Shown: positions 27,426-37,318, counted from the stretch's first letter. The stretch is DNA of 64,000 nt from JAHQVI01 sp963749875 (GCA_963749875.1 CAVVOX010000003.1:124001-188000), one strand, 5' to 3'. Made by a program: numbers and translations. Notes: generated from the letters alone by a model not told the origin.

Positions 27426-28558
27426 ATGCGCGCCGAAACGCAAGCCGTCGTTGATCAGATTCGCGAATCCCTTTCACTCTTACGGAGGCATCTTTGACTG
27501 GGATAAGGCCAATTCCCGGCTCAAGGAGCTGAATGCGCGCGCGGAAGATCCCGAGCTCTGGAACGATCCGCAAGAGGCGCGCTCGGTCATGCAAGAGCGC
27601 CAGCGGCTTGAAGAACTCGATCAATGCCTATAAGGAACTCGAGACGGGGCTGACCGACAATATTGAGCTGATCGCTCTCGGCGAGGAGGAGGGCGACGAG
27701 GAGGTCGTCGCCGAAGCGGAGAAGGCGCTGAGTGATCTGGCCCGCACGGCGCAGAAACGCGAGGTCGAGGCGCTGCTGTCCGGCGAGGCGGATGCGAATG
27801 ACGCCTTCGTCGAGGTCCATGCCGGAGCAGGAGGCACGGAGAGCCAGGACTGGGCGCAGATGCTTTCGCGCATGTATCTGCGCTGGGCGGAGGACCGCCG
27901 CTTCAAGACCGAAATCATCGAGACGAGCCCGGGCGAAGAGGCCGGGATCAAATCCCTGACAATGCTGGTGAAGGGGCATAACGCCTATGGCTGGCTGAAA
28001 ACGGAGTCGGGCGTTCACCGCCTGGTGCGGATTTCGCCCTTCGATTCCAATGCGCGACGCCATACCAGCTTTGCCTCGGTCTGGGTCTACCCGGCGGTCG
28101 ATGAGACCATCAGTGTCGAGATCAATGAAGCGGATTGCCGGATCGATACGTACCGGTCGAGCGGCGCCGGCGGCCAGCACGTCAACACCACGGACAGCGC
28201 CGTCCGCATCACGCACATTCCCACAGGCATCGTGGTCCAATGTCAGAATGAGCGCTCTCAGCACAAGAACAAGGCGACCGCCTGGGCGATGCTCAAGGCC
28301 AGGCTCTATGAGCTTGAGCTGAAGAAACGCGAGGAAGCGGCTCAGGCCGAAGCCGCGGGCAAGACCGAGATCGGCTGGGGCCACCAGATCCGGTCCTATG
28401 TGCTCCAGCCCTATCAGCTTGTGAAGGATCTGCGTACCGGCATCGAAAACACCAATCCGACCGCGGTGCTGGATGGCGAGATCGACGCCTTCGTGGAAGC
28501 CGCGCTCGCTCAGCGTATTCAGGGCGGCGAGTTGGCCGCGGTCGAGGATCTGGCTTAG
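27426..28558 (+). CDS. prfB: Peptide chain release factor 2, programmed +1 frameshift plus a second unexplained frame change
   Basis: RF2 ends translation at UGA and UAA. ATG 27426 has GGAG 9 nt upstream. The first 23 codons end at CTT TGA C (27492-27498) with GGAGG just before, the classical autoregulatory +1 frameshift site that senses RF2 level. The +1 frame then reads DWDKANSRLKELNARAEDPE but runs into TAA at 27631. The rest of RF2 (SINAYKELETGLTDNIELI onward, with the GGQ loop in SSGAGGQHVNTTDSAVRI) is in yet another frame. One surplus base within GAACTC (27613-27618) explains it. Removing it gives RLEESINAYKEL or RLEDSINAYKEL, both canonical. As prfB is essential, a sequence error is the likeliest cause. 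Confidence 0.92.
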
Positions 28559-28560
28559 CG

Positions 28561-28599
28561 CATCGGACCGAAAAGTGGACACCACTTTTCGGTCCGATG
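28561..28599. terminator. Perfect 18-bp palindrome after prfB (repeat/terminator)
   Basis: CATCGGACCGAAAAGTGG (28561-28578), a 3-nt loop ACA, then the exact inverse 28582-28599. I recognise this as a very common dispersed palindrome of Rhizobiales chromosomes. It starts 2 bp after the prfB stop and can fold into a very stable stem, so it probably ends prfB transcription. It has no T-run. It is seen once here. Confidence 0.75.
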
Positions 28600-28769
28600 G
28601 CAAAACAAACTGTTATTGCACTGACGCATTCACATGGTTCATGCGTCCGCGCCCTAGCTCTTTGTTTATGCATCAATTTTGCCAAACTCCGGCTGTTGCC
28701 TCCGTTTGGATTGATGCACCTGAGCGGCAGTTAAAGAGTCCGCCGTGGCGGGCCGTTTGAAACGAGGTC

Positions 28770-29609
28770 TCAATCGCGCAAAAGCTCGTTGATCGAGGTC
28801 TTCGCCCGCGTCTGCTCATCCACGCGCTTGACGATCACCGCGCAATAGAGCGACGGTCCCGGCTGCCCGTCGGGAAGCGGCTTGCCCGGCAGCGAGCCCG
28901 GCACGATGACGGAATAGGGCGGCACGCGGCCCATGAAGACCTCGCCGGTGGTCCGGTCCACGATCTTCGTCGATTGGCCGATATAGACGCCCATCGACAG
29001 GACCGATCCTTCGCCGACGATCACGCCTTCGGCGACCTCCGAGCGCGCTCCGATGAAGCAATGATCCTCGATGATCACCGGATTGGCCTGCAAGGGCTCC
29101 AGCACGCCGCCAATGCCGGCACCGCCTGAAATATGGACATTCTTGCCGATCTGCGCGCAGGAGCCGACCGTCGCCCAGGTGTCGACCATCGTGCCCGCAT
29201 CGACATAGGCGCCCAGATTGACGAAGCTCGGCATCAGGACGACGCCCGGCGCGATATAGGCGGAGTGACGCACGACGCAGTTCGGCACGGCGCGAAACCC
29301 GGCGGCGCGCCAGCGATCGTCGCCCCAGCTCTCGAATTTCGACGGCACCTTGTCCCACCAGGTCGCGCGGCCCGGCCCCCCGCCGATCGGCGCCATGTCG
29401 TTCAGCCGGAAGGAGAGCAGCACCGCCTTTTTCAGCCACTCATTGACCGCCCATTCGCCGCCTTGTTTCTCGGCGACGCGCAACGCGCCGCGGTCGAGCA
29501 GCGCGAGCGCTTCATTCACCGCCTCGCGCACGTCGCCCTGCGTCCCGCTATTGATGCTGTCGCGCGCCTCGAAGGCGGCTTCGATGGCGGATTTGAGCTG
29601 TTCGGACAT
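28770..29609 (-). CDS. dapD: 2,3,4,5-tetrahydropyridine-2,6-dicarboxylate N-succinyltransferase
   Basis: A 279-residue trimeric enzyme of the succinylase branch of lysine/diaminopimelate synthesis. The N-terminal helical domain starts SEQLKSAIEAAFEARDSIN, and the left-handed beta-helix follows with PNCVVRHSAYIAPGVVLMP, VNLGAYVDAGTMVDTWATVG and IIEDHCFIGARSEVAEGVIV hexapeptide repeats. ATG 29609 is chosen: it has AGGGAAG upstream and fits the family length, while the frame runs open to 29669. It lies near the HAD nucleotidase and argB genes, a neighbourhood conserved in Rhizobiales but here interrupted by other genes. Confidence 0.96.
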   Translation of the reverse strand: MSEQLKSAIEAAFEARDSINSGTQGDVREAVNEALALLDRGALRVAEKQGGEWAVNEWLKKAVLLSFRLNDMAPIGGGPGRATWWDKVPSKFESWGDDRWRAAGFRAVPNCVVRHSAYIAPGVVLMPSFVNLGAYVDAGTMVDTWATVGSCAQIGKNVHISGGAGIGGVLEPLQANPVIIEDHCFIGARSEVAEGVIVGEGSVLSMGVYIGQSTKIVDRTTGEVFMGRVPPYSVIVPGSLPGKPLPDGQPGPSLYCAVIVKRVDEQTRAKTSINELLRD

Positions 29610-29746
29610 TGGCGCTTCCCTGAAAAATCGGTTCCCGTCCTTGTGGTGCGCAAGCAGCGCATTTGTCAATCGCGGGGAGCTTGCCGGGCGGCGCCCGCGC
29701 CAGGCGCAGCCATCATCCGCTCGAAGGAATCAAGGCTAAGACGGCC

Positions 29747-31221
29747 TCACCAGCTTCGAAGCGCGCGGAGCTTCGGGGTCTTCTTGTGCTGATCTGCCTC
29801 CATGCGGGCGAGCAGGAGTTCGAGCTCGGCGATTGTCTCGAACAGATAGGGGCCTTTGTTCAGCATGACGCATTCGGCTCGAGCAGCCATTGCGGCATCG
29901 GTCATCTCGCCGCGCGAGGGCGTGCCCTTCTTGATCAGATGCTCAAGCACCTGGGTTGCCCAGATCACCGGAACATGCGCAGCCTCTCCGATCCAGAGGA
30001 TCTCCTCCTGCATCTCGGCGAGGCGGGCAAAGCCCATTTCGACCGCGAGATCGCCGCGCGCGATCATGACCGCAATGGCCTGCTGACCAGCCGCCTGTAC
30101 GATGATCTCCGGCAGGTTGCTAACGGCCTTCGGTGTTTCGATTTTCAGCACCAGCGACAGCGACTGCCAGTCGGCCGGGCGCCGTTCTCGCAGAGCCTCT
30201 TGCAGCATGGCGACGTCGCTTGCCGACTGGACGAAGGAGAAGCCCACACCATCGGCATGGGCCGCGACGAAATCCAGGTCGGCATGGTCCTTCCCGGTCA
30301 GCGGGGAGATACCAAGATCGGTGTCGGGGAAGTTGAGCCCCTTCTCGCTCTTCAGCTTCAGCCCTTTTCCGCTTGCGAGGAAAGCCCGTGCGACAAGTCC
30401 CCAAGGCTCGATCCGTTCAATCCGCGCGCCAAGCTTGCCATCGTCGACGAAGAGGCGCTGGCCCACCGCCGCCCTGCTCACCGCATCCGGGAGCGTGCAT
30501 TCAACTGCGAAACGGACCTCCCCGCGTTCGACCCGATCCAGACCGCCAGGCGGGGTGATGACGAGCAGATCGCCCACCCCCATCCGTTCCTCATGATCGG
30601 GCGTGAGCACAGCGCCGGTGCGGATCTTCGGCCCGGCCAGATCCATCATAATCTTCATTGTGCGGCCGGTGGCCTTTTCCGCCGCACGCAGATTGTCGAT
30701 CGTGCGCTTCCAGCTCTCGGCATCATCATGAGCGCAATTAATGCGGATGGCCTCCACGCCGTGCCCGGCCAGCTTCAACATGAAGGCGGGATCATCGGCT
30801 GCCTCCGTTGGGCAGGTGACGAGCAAGGCGATGGGCCTTTCCGGCGAGCATGGGCCGAGCACCTCGCGTGTGTTGGCCGCGAGCAGCTTTTCGCCTGCGA
30901 AGAAGCGGTCGGCGGTTGGCCGCTCCTCCTCCGGTCGGCCGCACAGCATGGCAAGTGAGGCCTTGACGCTCGTCAAGACCGGCATGACCCAGCTTTCCAG
31001 CCGCGCCCGAGCGAGGAGAGGCCGAGCGCCATCAGCGGACGCTGGAGCGGCCGCAAATCGCGATGCCGAAGCGCCAGGTAGTGCGCAAGGTTCAGAGCAC
31101 TCTCTGCGAATTCCGGTCTTGCCAATCGGCTGCGCCAGCATGCCATCTGCGCATCAGCTTCGCTTCGGACATATCCGATGACATCTTCCAGCTTTTCATG
31201 AAGAGCAGCGGCGTCGATCAT
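29747..31221 (-). pseudogene. Atypical pyruvate-kinase-like protein, frame disrupted near its N-terminus
   Basis: The main frame (29747-31141) has pyruvate-kinase-like elements: MKIMMDLAGPKIRTGAVL, VLKIETPKAVSNLPEII, AVMIARGDLAVEMGFARLAE and PVIWATQVLEHLIKKGTPSR. It lacks the C-terminal allosteric domain, so this is the short atypical PK group rather than PykA. The expected N-terminal helical extension is in another frame (30973-31221): MIDAAALHEKLEDVIGYVR... to NLAHYLALRHRDLRPLQRPL and ALGLSSLGR. The two would join as GLSSLGR-LESWVMPVL if one CG of the CGCG near 31001-31006 were removed, or one base added. Either a recent mutation or a sequencing error. If intact the protein is about 490 residues. 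Catalytic activity of this group is not certain. Confidence 0.75.
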
Positions 31222-31339
31222 GGTGCGTTTGGCCTGTCCAGATTGGAGACTGAAGCAAATTTCTAATTTATGCCAACGCCTGATGTCAGTCTCTTGAACA
31301 CGCTATCTGAGCGGGTAGTTCAAACAGGCCCTTTTGCGA

Positions 31340-32068
31340 TTAGTCATCGGCTTTTGCCGAGATTTCCTTCAGCGTGTCCTGAAGGAAGGCGAGCAGATCC
31401 GCTGTGATATGGTGAACATGCGGCGGCAGAACGTGCCATTCCGCGATCTGCTTCTGGGATGGGTGATCGCAATAGGTCGAATGGACCAGCACGGTCGACA
31501 TGCCGAGCGCGTGCGGCGCTTCGAGATTATGCGGGATGTCCTCGAACATGGCGCTGCTCGGCGCATTGACGCCATGCGCTTTCAGAAAGCGGTCATAGGC
31601 TTCCGCCGAGGGCTTGGGGATGTAGTCGCCCGAGACGATATCGAAAATATCCCGGAAATGATGCAGGACGCCCAGCTTCTCCGCCACGCGTTCGGCATGG
31701 CGGCGCGAGCCGTTGGTGAAAATATATTTGTGCCCCGGCAGGCTCTCGATCACGGCTCCCAGCTCAGGCAGGGCGGGCACCGCGGCAAGGTCGATGTCGT
31801 GCACATAATCGAGAAAACGCTCCGGCGGCAGCTTGTGCTCGGCCATTAGCCCGGCGAGCGTCGTGCCATAGCGGTAATAATAGTCCTTCTGGACGCGCCG
31901 GGCCTCTTCCAGGCTGACGCCCAGATACTCCGCGATGAACGACCCCATGCGCTGATCGACCTGAGCGAAGAGGTTGCACTCGGCCGGATAGAGCGTGTTG
32001 TCGAGGTCGAAAATCCAGGTGTTGACCCGGTCGAAATTTTTCAGATCAGCGGAGCCGACGAGTTGCAT
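31340..32068 (-). CDS. HAD-superfamily pyrimidine 5'-nucleotidase
   Basis: About 242 residues of the YjjG/SDT1-like HAD subfamily. Motif I with the nucleophile aspartate is WIFDLDNTLYPAECNLF, motif II is KYIFTNGSRRHAERV, the lysine lies in DIVSGDYIPKPSAEAYDRF and motif III is AMFEDIPHNLEAPHALGM. It dephosphorylates pyrimidine nucleotides or related phosphates. The frame is open to 32314, but the extension lacks conservation cues and ATG 32068 gives the usual length. In related genomes it stands between dapD and argB. Here about 4.3 kb of other genes separate it from argB. Confidence 0.88.
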   Translation of the reverse strand: MQLVGSADLKNFDRVNTWIFDLDNTLYPAECNLFAQVDQRMGSFIAEYLGVSLEEARRVQKDYYYRYGTTLAGLMAEHKLPPERFLDYVHDIDLAAVPALPELGAVIESLPGHKYIFTNGSRRHAERVAEKLGVLHHFRDIFDIVSGDYIPKPSAEAYDRFLKAHGVNAPSSAMFEDIPHNLEAPHALGMSTVLVHSTYCDHPSQKQIAEWHVLPPHVHHITADLLAFLQDTLKEISAKADD

Positions 32069-32520
32069 GGCCTGAAAGTAAGCGCCGAGCCCGGCTTTGT
32101 CATCCCCGCCGGTCTGTGGCGGTGTCTCGGGTTGGATTCGGCTTGTGACCTGCAAGGCAGACTTGACGGTGCAGAGTCGTAACGCTCGCCGGGCCGTAAA
32201 GTGCGCTCGCCGAGCCTCCGCACGCCGGTTAAGAGGTTTCAAACCCCTCCCTGTTACCCTGCCGACGACCATAAATGCGCCGTCCTGACCGACCGGTTGC
32301 AGGGTGGCAGCCACGTCATGCAGCGATGCCTAGAGTTAAGCGTAAATGAAAGCTGAATGACCGTCCCGGGCCATCGGTAACGAATTGTCCTCACCGGTTA
32401 CGGGAGAGGAGCAGCTCGCAGTTTATTTGCGCACAAGGGGAAAATTATACCCGGAAAACAATTGATCGGGCTCTGCAATGAGACCAACCAATGACAAACA
32501 TCGCCGAAGCGGTGTGAGCG
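32069..32520. other. Intergenic region between divergent HAD and GGDEF/EAL genes
   Basis: About 450 bp. An in-frame extension of the HAD gene covers part of it but looks non-coding. No clear promoter box or repeat is seen. It probably holds the promoters of both genes. Confidence 0.4.
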
Positions 32521-34817
32521 ATGCATAAACGTCTCGCGGATCAGATCGCCAAAGCCAAATGTGGTGACGAGCTTGACATCGGCCGGCTGGTCGAACTCGT
32601 GAGCGAAGTCTACGATCAGTTCGACACGGATCGCGCCCGATATGAACGCGCACCCCGTCCGATGAGCGGCGATAGCGATGCGTGCGAGGCCGCCGTCAAA
32701 CGCCTCGTCGAGCAGAACCGCATCCTCGATGCTGCGCTCGCACACATGGTCCAGGGCGTGGCGATATTCGATGCAGAGGAACGCCTGGTCGTTTGCAACA
32801 GGCGATATGCAGAGATCTACGACTTCCCTCCGCACCGTCTCCTCCCGGGCACGCATTTCACGGAGCTTGTCAGCCACTGCCTCACGCAAAATCAGAATGC
32901 CCGAGATCCTCCGGCGGAATCCGAGCCCGGCAGGTTGCAGGAAGCATTTTCCGTCGGTTACGGCGTGCAACGATTTGGCGACGGCAGGTTCATCGCGGTC
33001 GCCTGTCGTCCCATGCAGAGCGGCGGCTGGGTCACCACACATGAAGACATAACAGAGCGGGAGGAACTGCACGCCAAACTCAGAGAACAGCATGAAATCG
33101 TGAAGGAAAAGGAAGCAGAACTGCGTTTGCGTAACATACAGTTCGATATAGCTATCAATAATATGATAGAAGGTTTCTGTTTTTTTTGATAAAGAACAGC
33201 GCTTGATTATCTGCAACAATCGCTTCACTGAGATGTATAAGCTTCAGCCTGGCTCGGTATGCCCAGGCATTACCTTGCGTGAGGTCATGACGCTGCGATA
33301 CGAAGCCGGAAGCTTTCCCGCGATGACGATGGAGGAGTATTACGCTGCCCGCAACCAGGTGGCCATCGGCAATGTGCCGTCGGATACCGAAGTCGAGCTG
33401 ACCAATGGCAAGATCTTTGAAATCCATCACCGTCCTATGCCCGATGGGGGATGGGTGGCAACCCATGAGGACATCACGCAGAGGCGCCGCGTGGAAGCGA
33501 AAATTGCCCATCTTGCGCACCACGATGCCCTCACCGATCTGCCAAACCGGGTGCTTTTGACGGGCCGGCTCGGAGAGGCGCTGGATCGCGTCCTTCATGG
33601 CCAGATGATCGCGGTCCACCTCTTCGATCTCGATCATTTCAAGAATGTCAACGACACGCTCGGCCATCCGATTGGCGACAAGCTCCTGCAGGTCGTCGGC
33701 GAACGCCTGAAAGGTATCGTCCGGGACAGGGACGCGGTTGCCCGAATGGGGGGAGACGAGTTTGCCATAGTGCAGACCGATCTGAATCATTTATCCGATG
33801 CAGCGCTGCTGGCCGAGCGCGTCATCAAGGCCGTCAGCGCCCCCTATGAAGTTTCAGGCCACCAGATCCTCATCAGCACAAGCGTGGGAATCGCCATAGC
33901 GCCCACAGACGGCGAATGCGGGGACGAACTTCTCCACAATGCCGATCTCGCGCTTTACCGATCGAAAGCTCAAGGACGGGGAACCTATCGCTTCTTCGAG
34001 CGGGGGATGGATGCCACGGTGCAAGTCCGGCGCGTTCTGGAAGCCGATATCCGCAAAGCCCTCACATCTGGCGAGTTCGAGCTTCACTACCAGCCAATGG
34101 TCCATAAGCCTTCGGGCAGGATCACCGGCTGCGAAGCGCTCCTGAGGTGGCGTCATCCCCAGAAGGGAATGATCATGCCCGATGCGTTCATCCCGTTCGC
34201 CGAGGAGATCGGCTTAATGATTCCGCTCGGAGAATGGGTGACTCGCGAGGCATGCAAATTCGCGGCGCAGTGGCCCGACAGCGTCAAAATCTCCATCAAC
34301 CTTTCTCCTAACCAGTTCCGAGACCCTGATCTGTGCCAGCACCTCGTCACGGCGCTCGCGGCTTCGGGGCTTTCGCCCGAACGGCTTCAGTTGGAGATCA
34401 CCGAAACCGTCCTCCTTGCGAACAGCGAGGCAGCTTTGGCCACTTTCAACCGTCTTCGACGCATTGGCATTCGCATCGCCATCGACGATTTCGGCGCGGG
34501 CCATTCGTTACTGTCCGATCTGCAAAAATTCCAATTCGACAACATCAAGATCGACCGCAGCTTTGTGAAGGACGTGGCGCACAGCGTCACCTCCCGCAGC
34601 GTCGTGAGAGCCATCGTCGCAATGACGAACGGGCTCGGCATGGGGTGCACCGCCGAAGGCGTGGAAACCGAGGAGCAGCAGGCGATACTCTTTGCCGAGG
34701 GATGCGCCGAGATGCAGGGATACTTATTCAGCGCTCCGCTCCCCCCCCCCCGAGCAGATCATGCAGTTGTTAACGGATGAAGCTGCGCAGTGGCCCGTCG
34801 CAGCCCGGCGAGCTTGA
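32521..34817 (+). pseudogene. PAS-PAS-GGDEF-EAL cyclic-di-GMP protein, disrupted by two homopolymer frameshifts
   Basis: Read through, a protein of about 764 residues. PAS domain 1 (near 75-190) ends GGWVTTHEDITEREELHAKL. PAS domain 2 ends GGWVATHEDITQRRRVEAKI. GGDEF follows: ALTDLPNRVLLTGRL, then the RDRD inhibitory I-site and RMGGDEFAIVQ. EAL follows: ITGCEALLRWRHPQKG, LQLEITETVLL, IAIDDFGAGHSLL. All key residues are present, so both cyclase and phosphodiesterase activity are possible. A run of eight T near 33180-33187 stops the frame after EGFCFF. With seven T it reads FCFFDKEQRLIICNN. A C11 run (34741-34751) diverts the last codons. With ten C the tail reads PPEQIMQLLTDEAAQWPV and ends at 34817. 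It lies in an accessory stretch. Confidence 0.85.
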
Positions 34818-35349
34818 ACACATATCCCTGGTCGGCACGCGGCGTACCTTCTCCCTGGGCGAGTTGGCGGGCGGCTGTCCAGCAAGGTTTGAACCTTTGA
34901 GAGGCGGCCGAGGGACCTGCTCGATGGAGGAACTGACGGCCGCTTCGAGGCGTCCGCGGTCTCCACCAACAGCGCGCTGGTCAGCAGCTATCGAGTGGTA
35001 AGCAGCCGCTGCCCTCTCAGGAGCAATCTGCGCCTAGGCGGGTGATTGCGGACGTTCCTTCATATAGCAAGTTCAGCGTCGAGCCACGAACCGACACTTG
35101 CTTTGTTATGCTCCGGGGTCTTTGGTTTGCGCAATTAAGCTGATTTCACTGGCCGTCCCGCACCACTATCCGCGGGTCAAAGCAAAACGAAAGCGAAGAT
35201 GCCGACGGTCGCCATACACCCTCAGCCCTTCGCTTAGTCGCTGACCGCTTCTGATCTGGAAGCGATGTAATCTGATTGCTTTTCCGTGTCGCATGTTTAA
35301 GCATGCCAACTTAAACGTGACGCTACCAATAACAATAAAGGATTCCGCC
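34818..35349. other. Region without recognisable genes
   Basis: About 530 bp between the GGDEF/EAL gene and a small gene. Only short frames without family resemblance are seen. The left part (34830-35000) may be debris of a coding sequence but I cannot identify it. Confidence 0.4.
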
Positions 35350-35610
35350 ATGCCGAAACTTATCGCTACACACGAAGTCGATGACGTCGCTCACTGGCTC
35401 GCATCGCCAAAAAGGGAAGAAGTCTTCGGCTCGGTGGCGACAAATATTCGCACATTCGTGGACCCAAGCAATCCCAACCGAGTTGGGCTGTCCATGGACG
35501 TCGACGATATTGGTGCCTTTGAGGCGGTCATCAAGAGTGATGCCGGTGCGGCTGGAATGAAATATGACGGTGTTCGCCCTGAAACCATCGTCGTTTTTGT
35601 TGAACGCTGA
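35350..35610 (+). CDS. Small uncharacterised protein, probably a dimeric alpha/beta-barrel type fold
   Basis: An 86-residue acidic protein from ATG 35350 (AAGGA about 8 nt upstream), starting MPKLIATHEVDDVAHWLASP. The frame is open to 35293. The pattern of a short strand, helix (DDVAHWLASPKREEVF), strand (VGLSMDVDDIGAFEAVI), helix and a final strand (ETIVVFVE) suggests a ferredoxin-like fold as in small stress or ABM-like proteins. I have seen similar unassigned proteins in Rhizobiales. There is no signal peptide. The gene stands alone in the accessory stretch. Function is unknown. Confidence 0.65.
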   Translation: MPKLIATHEVDDVAHWLASPKREEVFGSVATNIRTFVDPSNPNRVGLSMDVDDIGAFEAVIKSDAGAAGMKYDGVRPETIVVFVER

Positions 35611-36027
35611 CACAATTTAGCGAGGCGGTTTATATGGCGGGGCGTGACCTTGAGATTGTTTCCCACTAGCTCGATTGGGAGCTTGGGGGGCAGCTTCGGC
35701 TATATCGCTATATTTACAAAGTTTTCGTTGGATGTCCGCTCCGGCTCCAAGCTGACCTGATCGAGAAGTCTGTAACGAGGCGTAAGCGGCTCTCGCTTAA
35801 TCGTGCGCCCGCGACGGCTTTCCACCCATTCCCGAAATCCTAATCGGGGCACGACCCGCTCTTACCGCAACAGAGACGATGATTATCGGCTGTAGAGCTG
35901 ATAAAGACCCTGTTCGGATTTACCGTCGTCGAATAGGGTTCCGCGAAATCGGCCTGCGCCGGTTGCGGCGCGGCTCTCTGCAACGAGAAGCACTGTGGAG
36001 ATCAACCTTCATTTCCGGTGACCGACC
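35611..36027. other. Region without recognisable genes
   Basis: About 420 bp. No frame with a recognisable product. A small hairpin (TATCGGCTGTAGAGCTGATA, near 35885) has no T-run. It looks like decayed or regulatory sequence. Confidence 0.35.
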
Positions 36028-36215
36028 ATGAGCCTGTTGTTCAGAACGTCTTTGCTCCTTTGCGCGATATGTCTCGGCCTGAGCGCACCGGCGGGAGCGA
36101 GGGGCAGCTCGTCATCGTCTACTCGAAGAAGGATCTGAATTGCGCCCGGCAGCTCTATGAAGGGCAGCTCGCCGGCTCGGGGATGATCAAGATCTGCAAG
36201 CGCCCGCAATGCTAA
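36028..36215 (+). pseudogene. Possible small secreted protein with a frame change
   Basis: From ATG 36028 a clear signal peptide is read (MSLLFRTSLLLCAICLGLSA with a following PAGA), but that frame soon degenerates into a serine/arginine string and stops. An overlapping frame carries QLVIVYSKKDLNCARQLYEG and ends IKICKRPQC at 36215. Joined by a small indel near 36100, the two would give a secreted peptide of about 62 residues with three cysteines in its mature part. I do not know a family for it. It may be a chance combination. Confidence 0.3.
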
Positions 36216-36403
36216 GGTGAGGAGACCGAGAGGAAAGGGCCTTTCGAGCGCGTTGGCTCCACGGTGGCGCAACTGATCCTTGCGATCAGCGCGGTGGTTG
36301 CGCTGGCGCAATATATCCAGAGCGTCGAGCAGAATAAGACCAATGCGGCGCTGTCCTTCATCGCCATCCAGCAAACGCAAGAGCCTGCGGCGACCCGGCG
36401 GCG
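36216..36403 (+). pseudogene. Remnant of a small membrane protein, truncated at argB
   Basis: One frame reads GPFERVGSTVAQLILAISAV then VALAQYIQSVEQNKTNAALS and FIAIQQTQE before it enters the antisense of argB, where the apparent protein loses any character. The first part, with one membrane helix and a short juxtamembrane helix, looks like the N-terminus of a larger single-pass protein cut off at the 3' end of argB. A GTG near 36264 could start it. Low certainty. Confidence 0.3.
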
Positions 36404-37318
36404 TCAGCCGCGCTCGATCAGCGTGCCCGCGCCGTGCTCGGTGAAGAGTTCGATCAGCACCGCATGCGGCACCTTGCCATTGATGATGACGACCGCCTCG
36501 ACCCCTGCCTCGACGACAGCGATGCAGCTCTCGACCTTCGGGATCATGCCGCCGGAGATGGTGCCGTCGGCGATCAATGCGCGCGCCTCCGACACGGTGA
36601 GGCTCGGGATCAGCGTGCCGTTCTTGTCCAAAACACCCGGCACATCGGTCAGCAAGAGGAGGCGTTTGGCCTTCATCGCGCTGGCAAGGGCGGAGGCGAA
36701 GGTGTCGGCGTTGATATTATAGGTGACGCCATCGCGTGAGACCCCGATCGGCGCGACGACCGGGATCAGATCGCCGCCGGCAATGACCTCGACGATCCTG
36801 GGGTTCACGGCCTCCGGCTCCCCGACAAAGCCGAGATCGACCACGCGCTCAATATTGGAATCGGCATCGCGCACGCGCCGCTCGAGCTTCTTGGCGATCA
36901 GGAGATTGGCGTCCTTGCCCGAAATGCCGCAGGCCCGGCCGCCGGCCTGATTGATCGAGGCGACGATCTGCTTGTTGATCGATCCGGCCAGGACCATTTC
37001 GACGATCTCGACCGTTGCCGCGTCGGTCACGCGCAGCCCGTCGGCAAATTCGCTCTTGATCTGCAGCCGGTCGAGCAGCCTGCCGATCTGCGGGCCGCCG
37101 CCATGGATGACGATCGGCTTGACGCCCGATTGCTCCAGGAGTGTGATGTCCCTGGCAAAACATTCGGCGAGCGCCGGCTCGCCCATCGCGTGCCCGCCAT
37201 ATTTTACCACGACGATCTCCTGGTCGTAGCGCTGCATGAAGGGCAGCGCCTCGGACAAGATCGCGGCATGGGTTTCCGCGGTGATCGGCGCGCTGGGAGG
37301 CGTGGCTGGCGTTTCCAT
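36404..37318 (-). CDS. argB: Acetylglutamate kinase
   Basis: A 304-residue amino-acid kinase that phosphorylates N-acetylglutamate, the second step of arginine synthesis. Seen are EIVVVKYGGHAMGEPALAE with the catalytic lysine, PIVIHGGGPQIGRLLDRLQI, the substrate loop LAGSINKQIVASINQAGG, GLVGEPEAVNPR-like DLGFVGEPEAVNPRIVEVI, and the final LLTDVPGVLDKNGTLIPSL with GGMIPKVESCIAVVEAGVEA. The ATG at 37318 matches the family start (METPATPP). The frame runs open to 37375. It is usually next to the HAD and dapD genes. The intervening 4.3 kb here look acquired. Confidence 0.96.
   Translation of the reverse strand: METPATPPSAPITAETHAAILSEALPFMQRYDQEIVVVKYGGHAMGEPALAECFARDITLLEQSGVKPIVIHGGGPQIGRLLDRLQIKSEFADGLRVTDAATVEIVEMVLAGSINKQIVASINQAGGRACGISGKDANLLIAKKLERRVRDADSNIERVVDLGFVGEPEAVNPRIVEVIAGGDLIPVVAPIGVSRDGVTYNINADTFASALASAMKAKRLLLLTDVPGVLDKNGTLIPSLTVSEARALIADGTISGGMIPKVESCIAVVEAGVEAVVIINGKVPHAVLIELFTEHGAGTLIERG

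Noticed and set aside
27376..27633. Separate 85-residue gene before prfB
   Set aside because: It is the +1 frame of prfB reached by the programmed frameshift.
32398..33228. 276-residue frame on the minus strand
   Set aside because: It is antisense to the PAS domains of the GGDEF/EAL gene.
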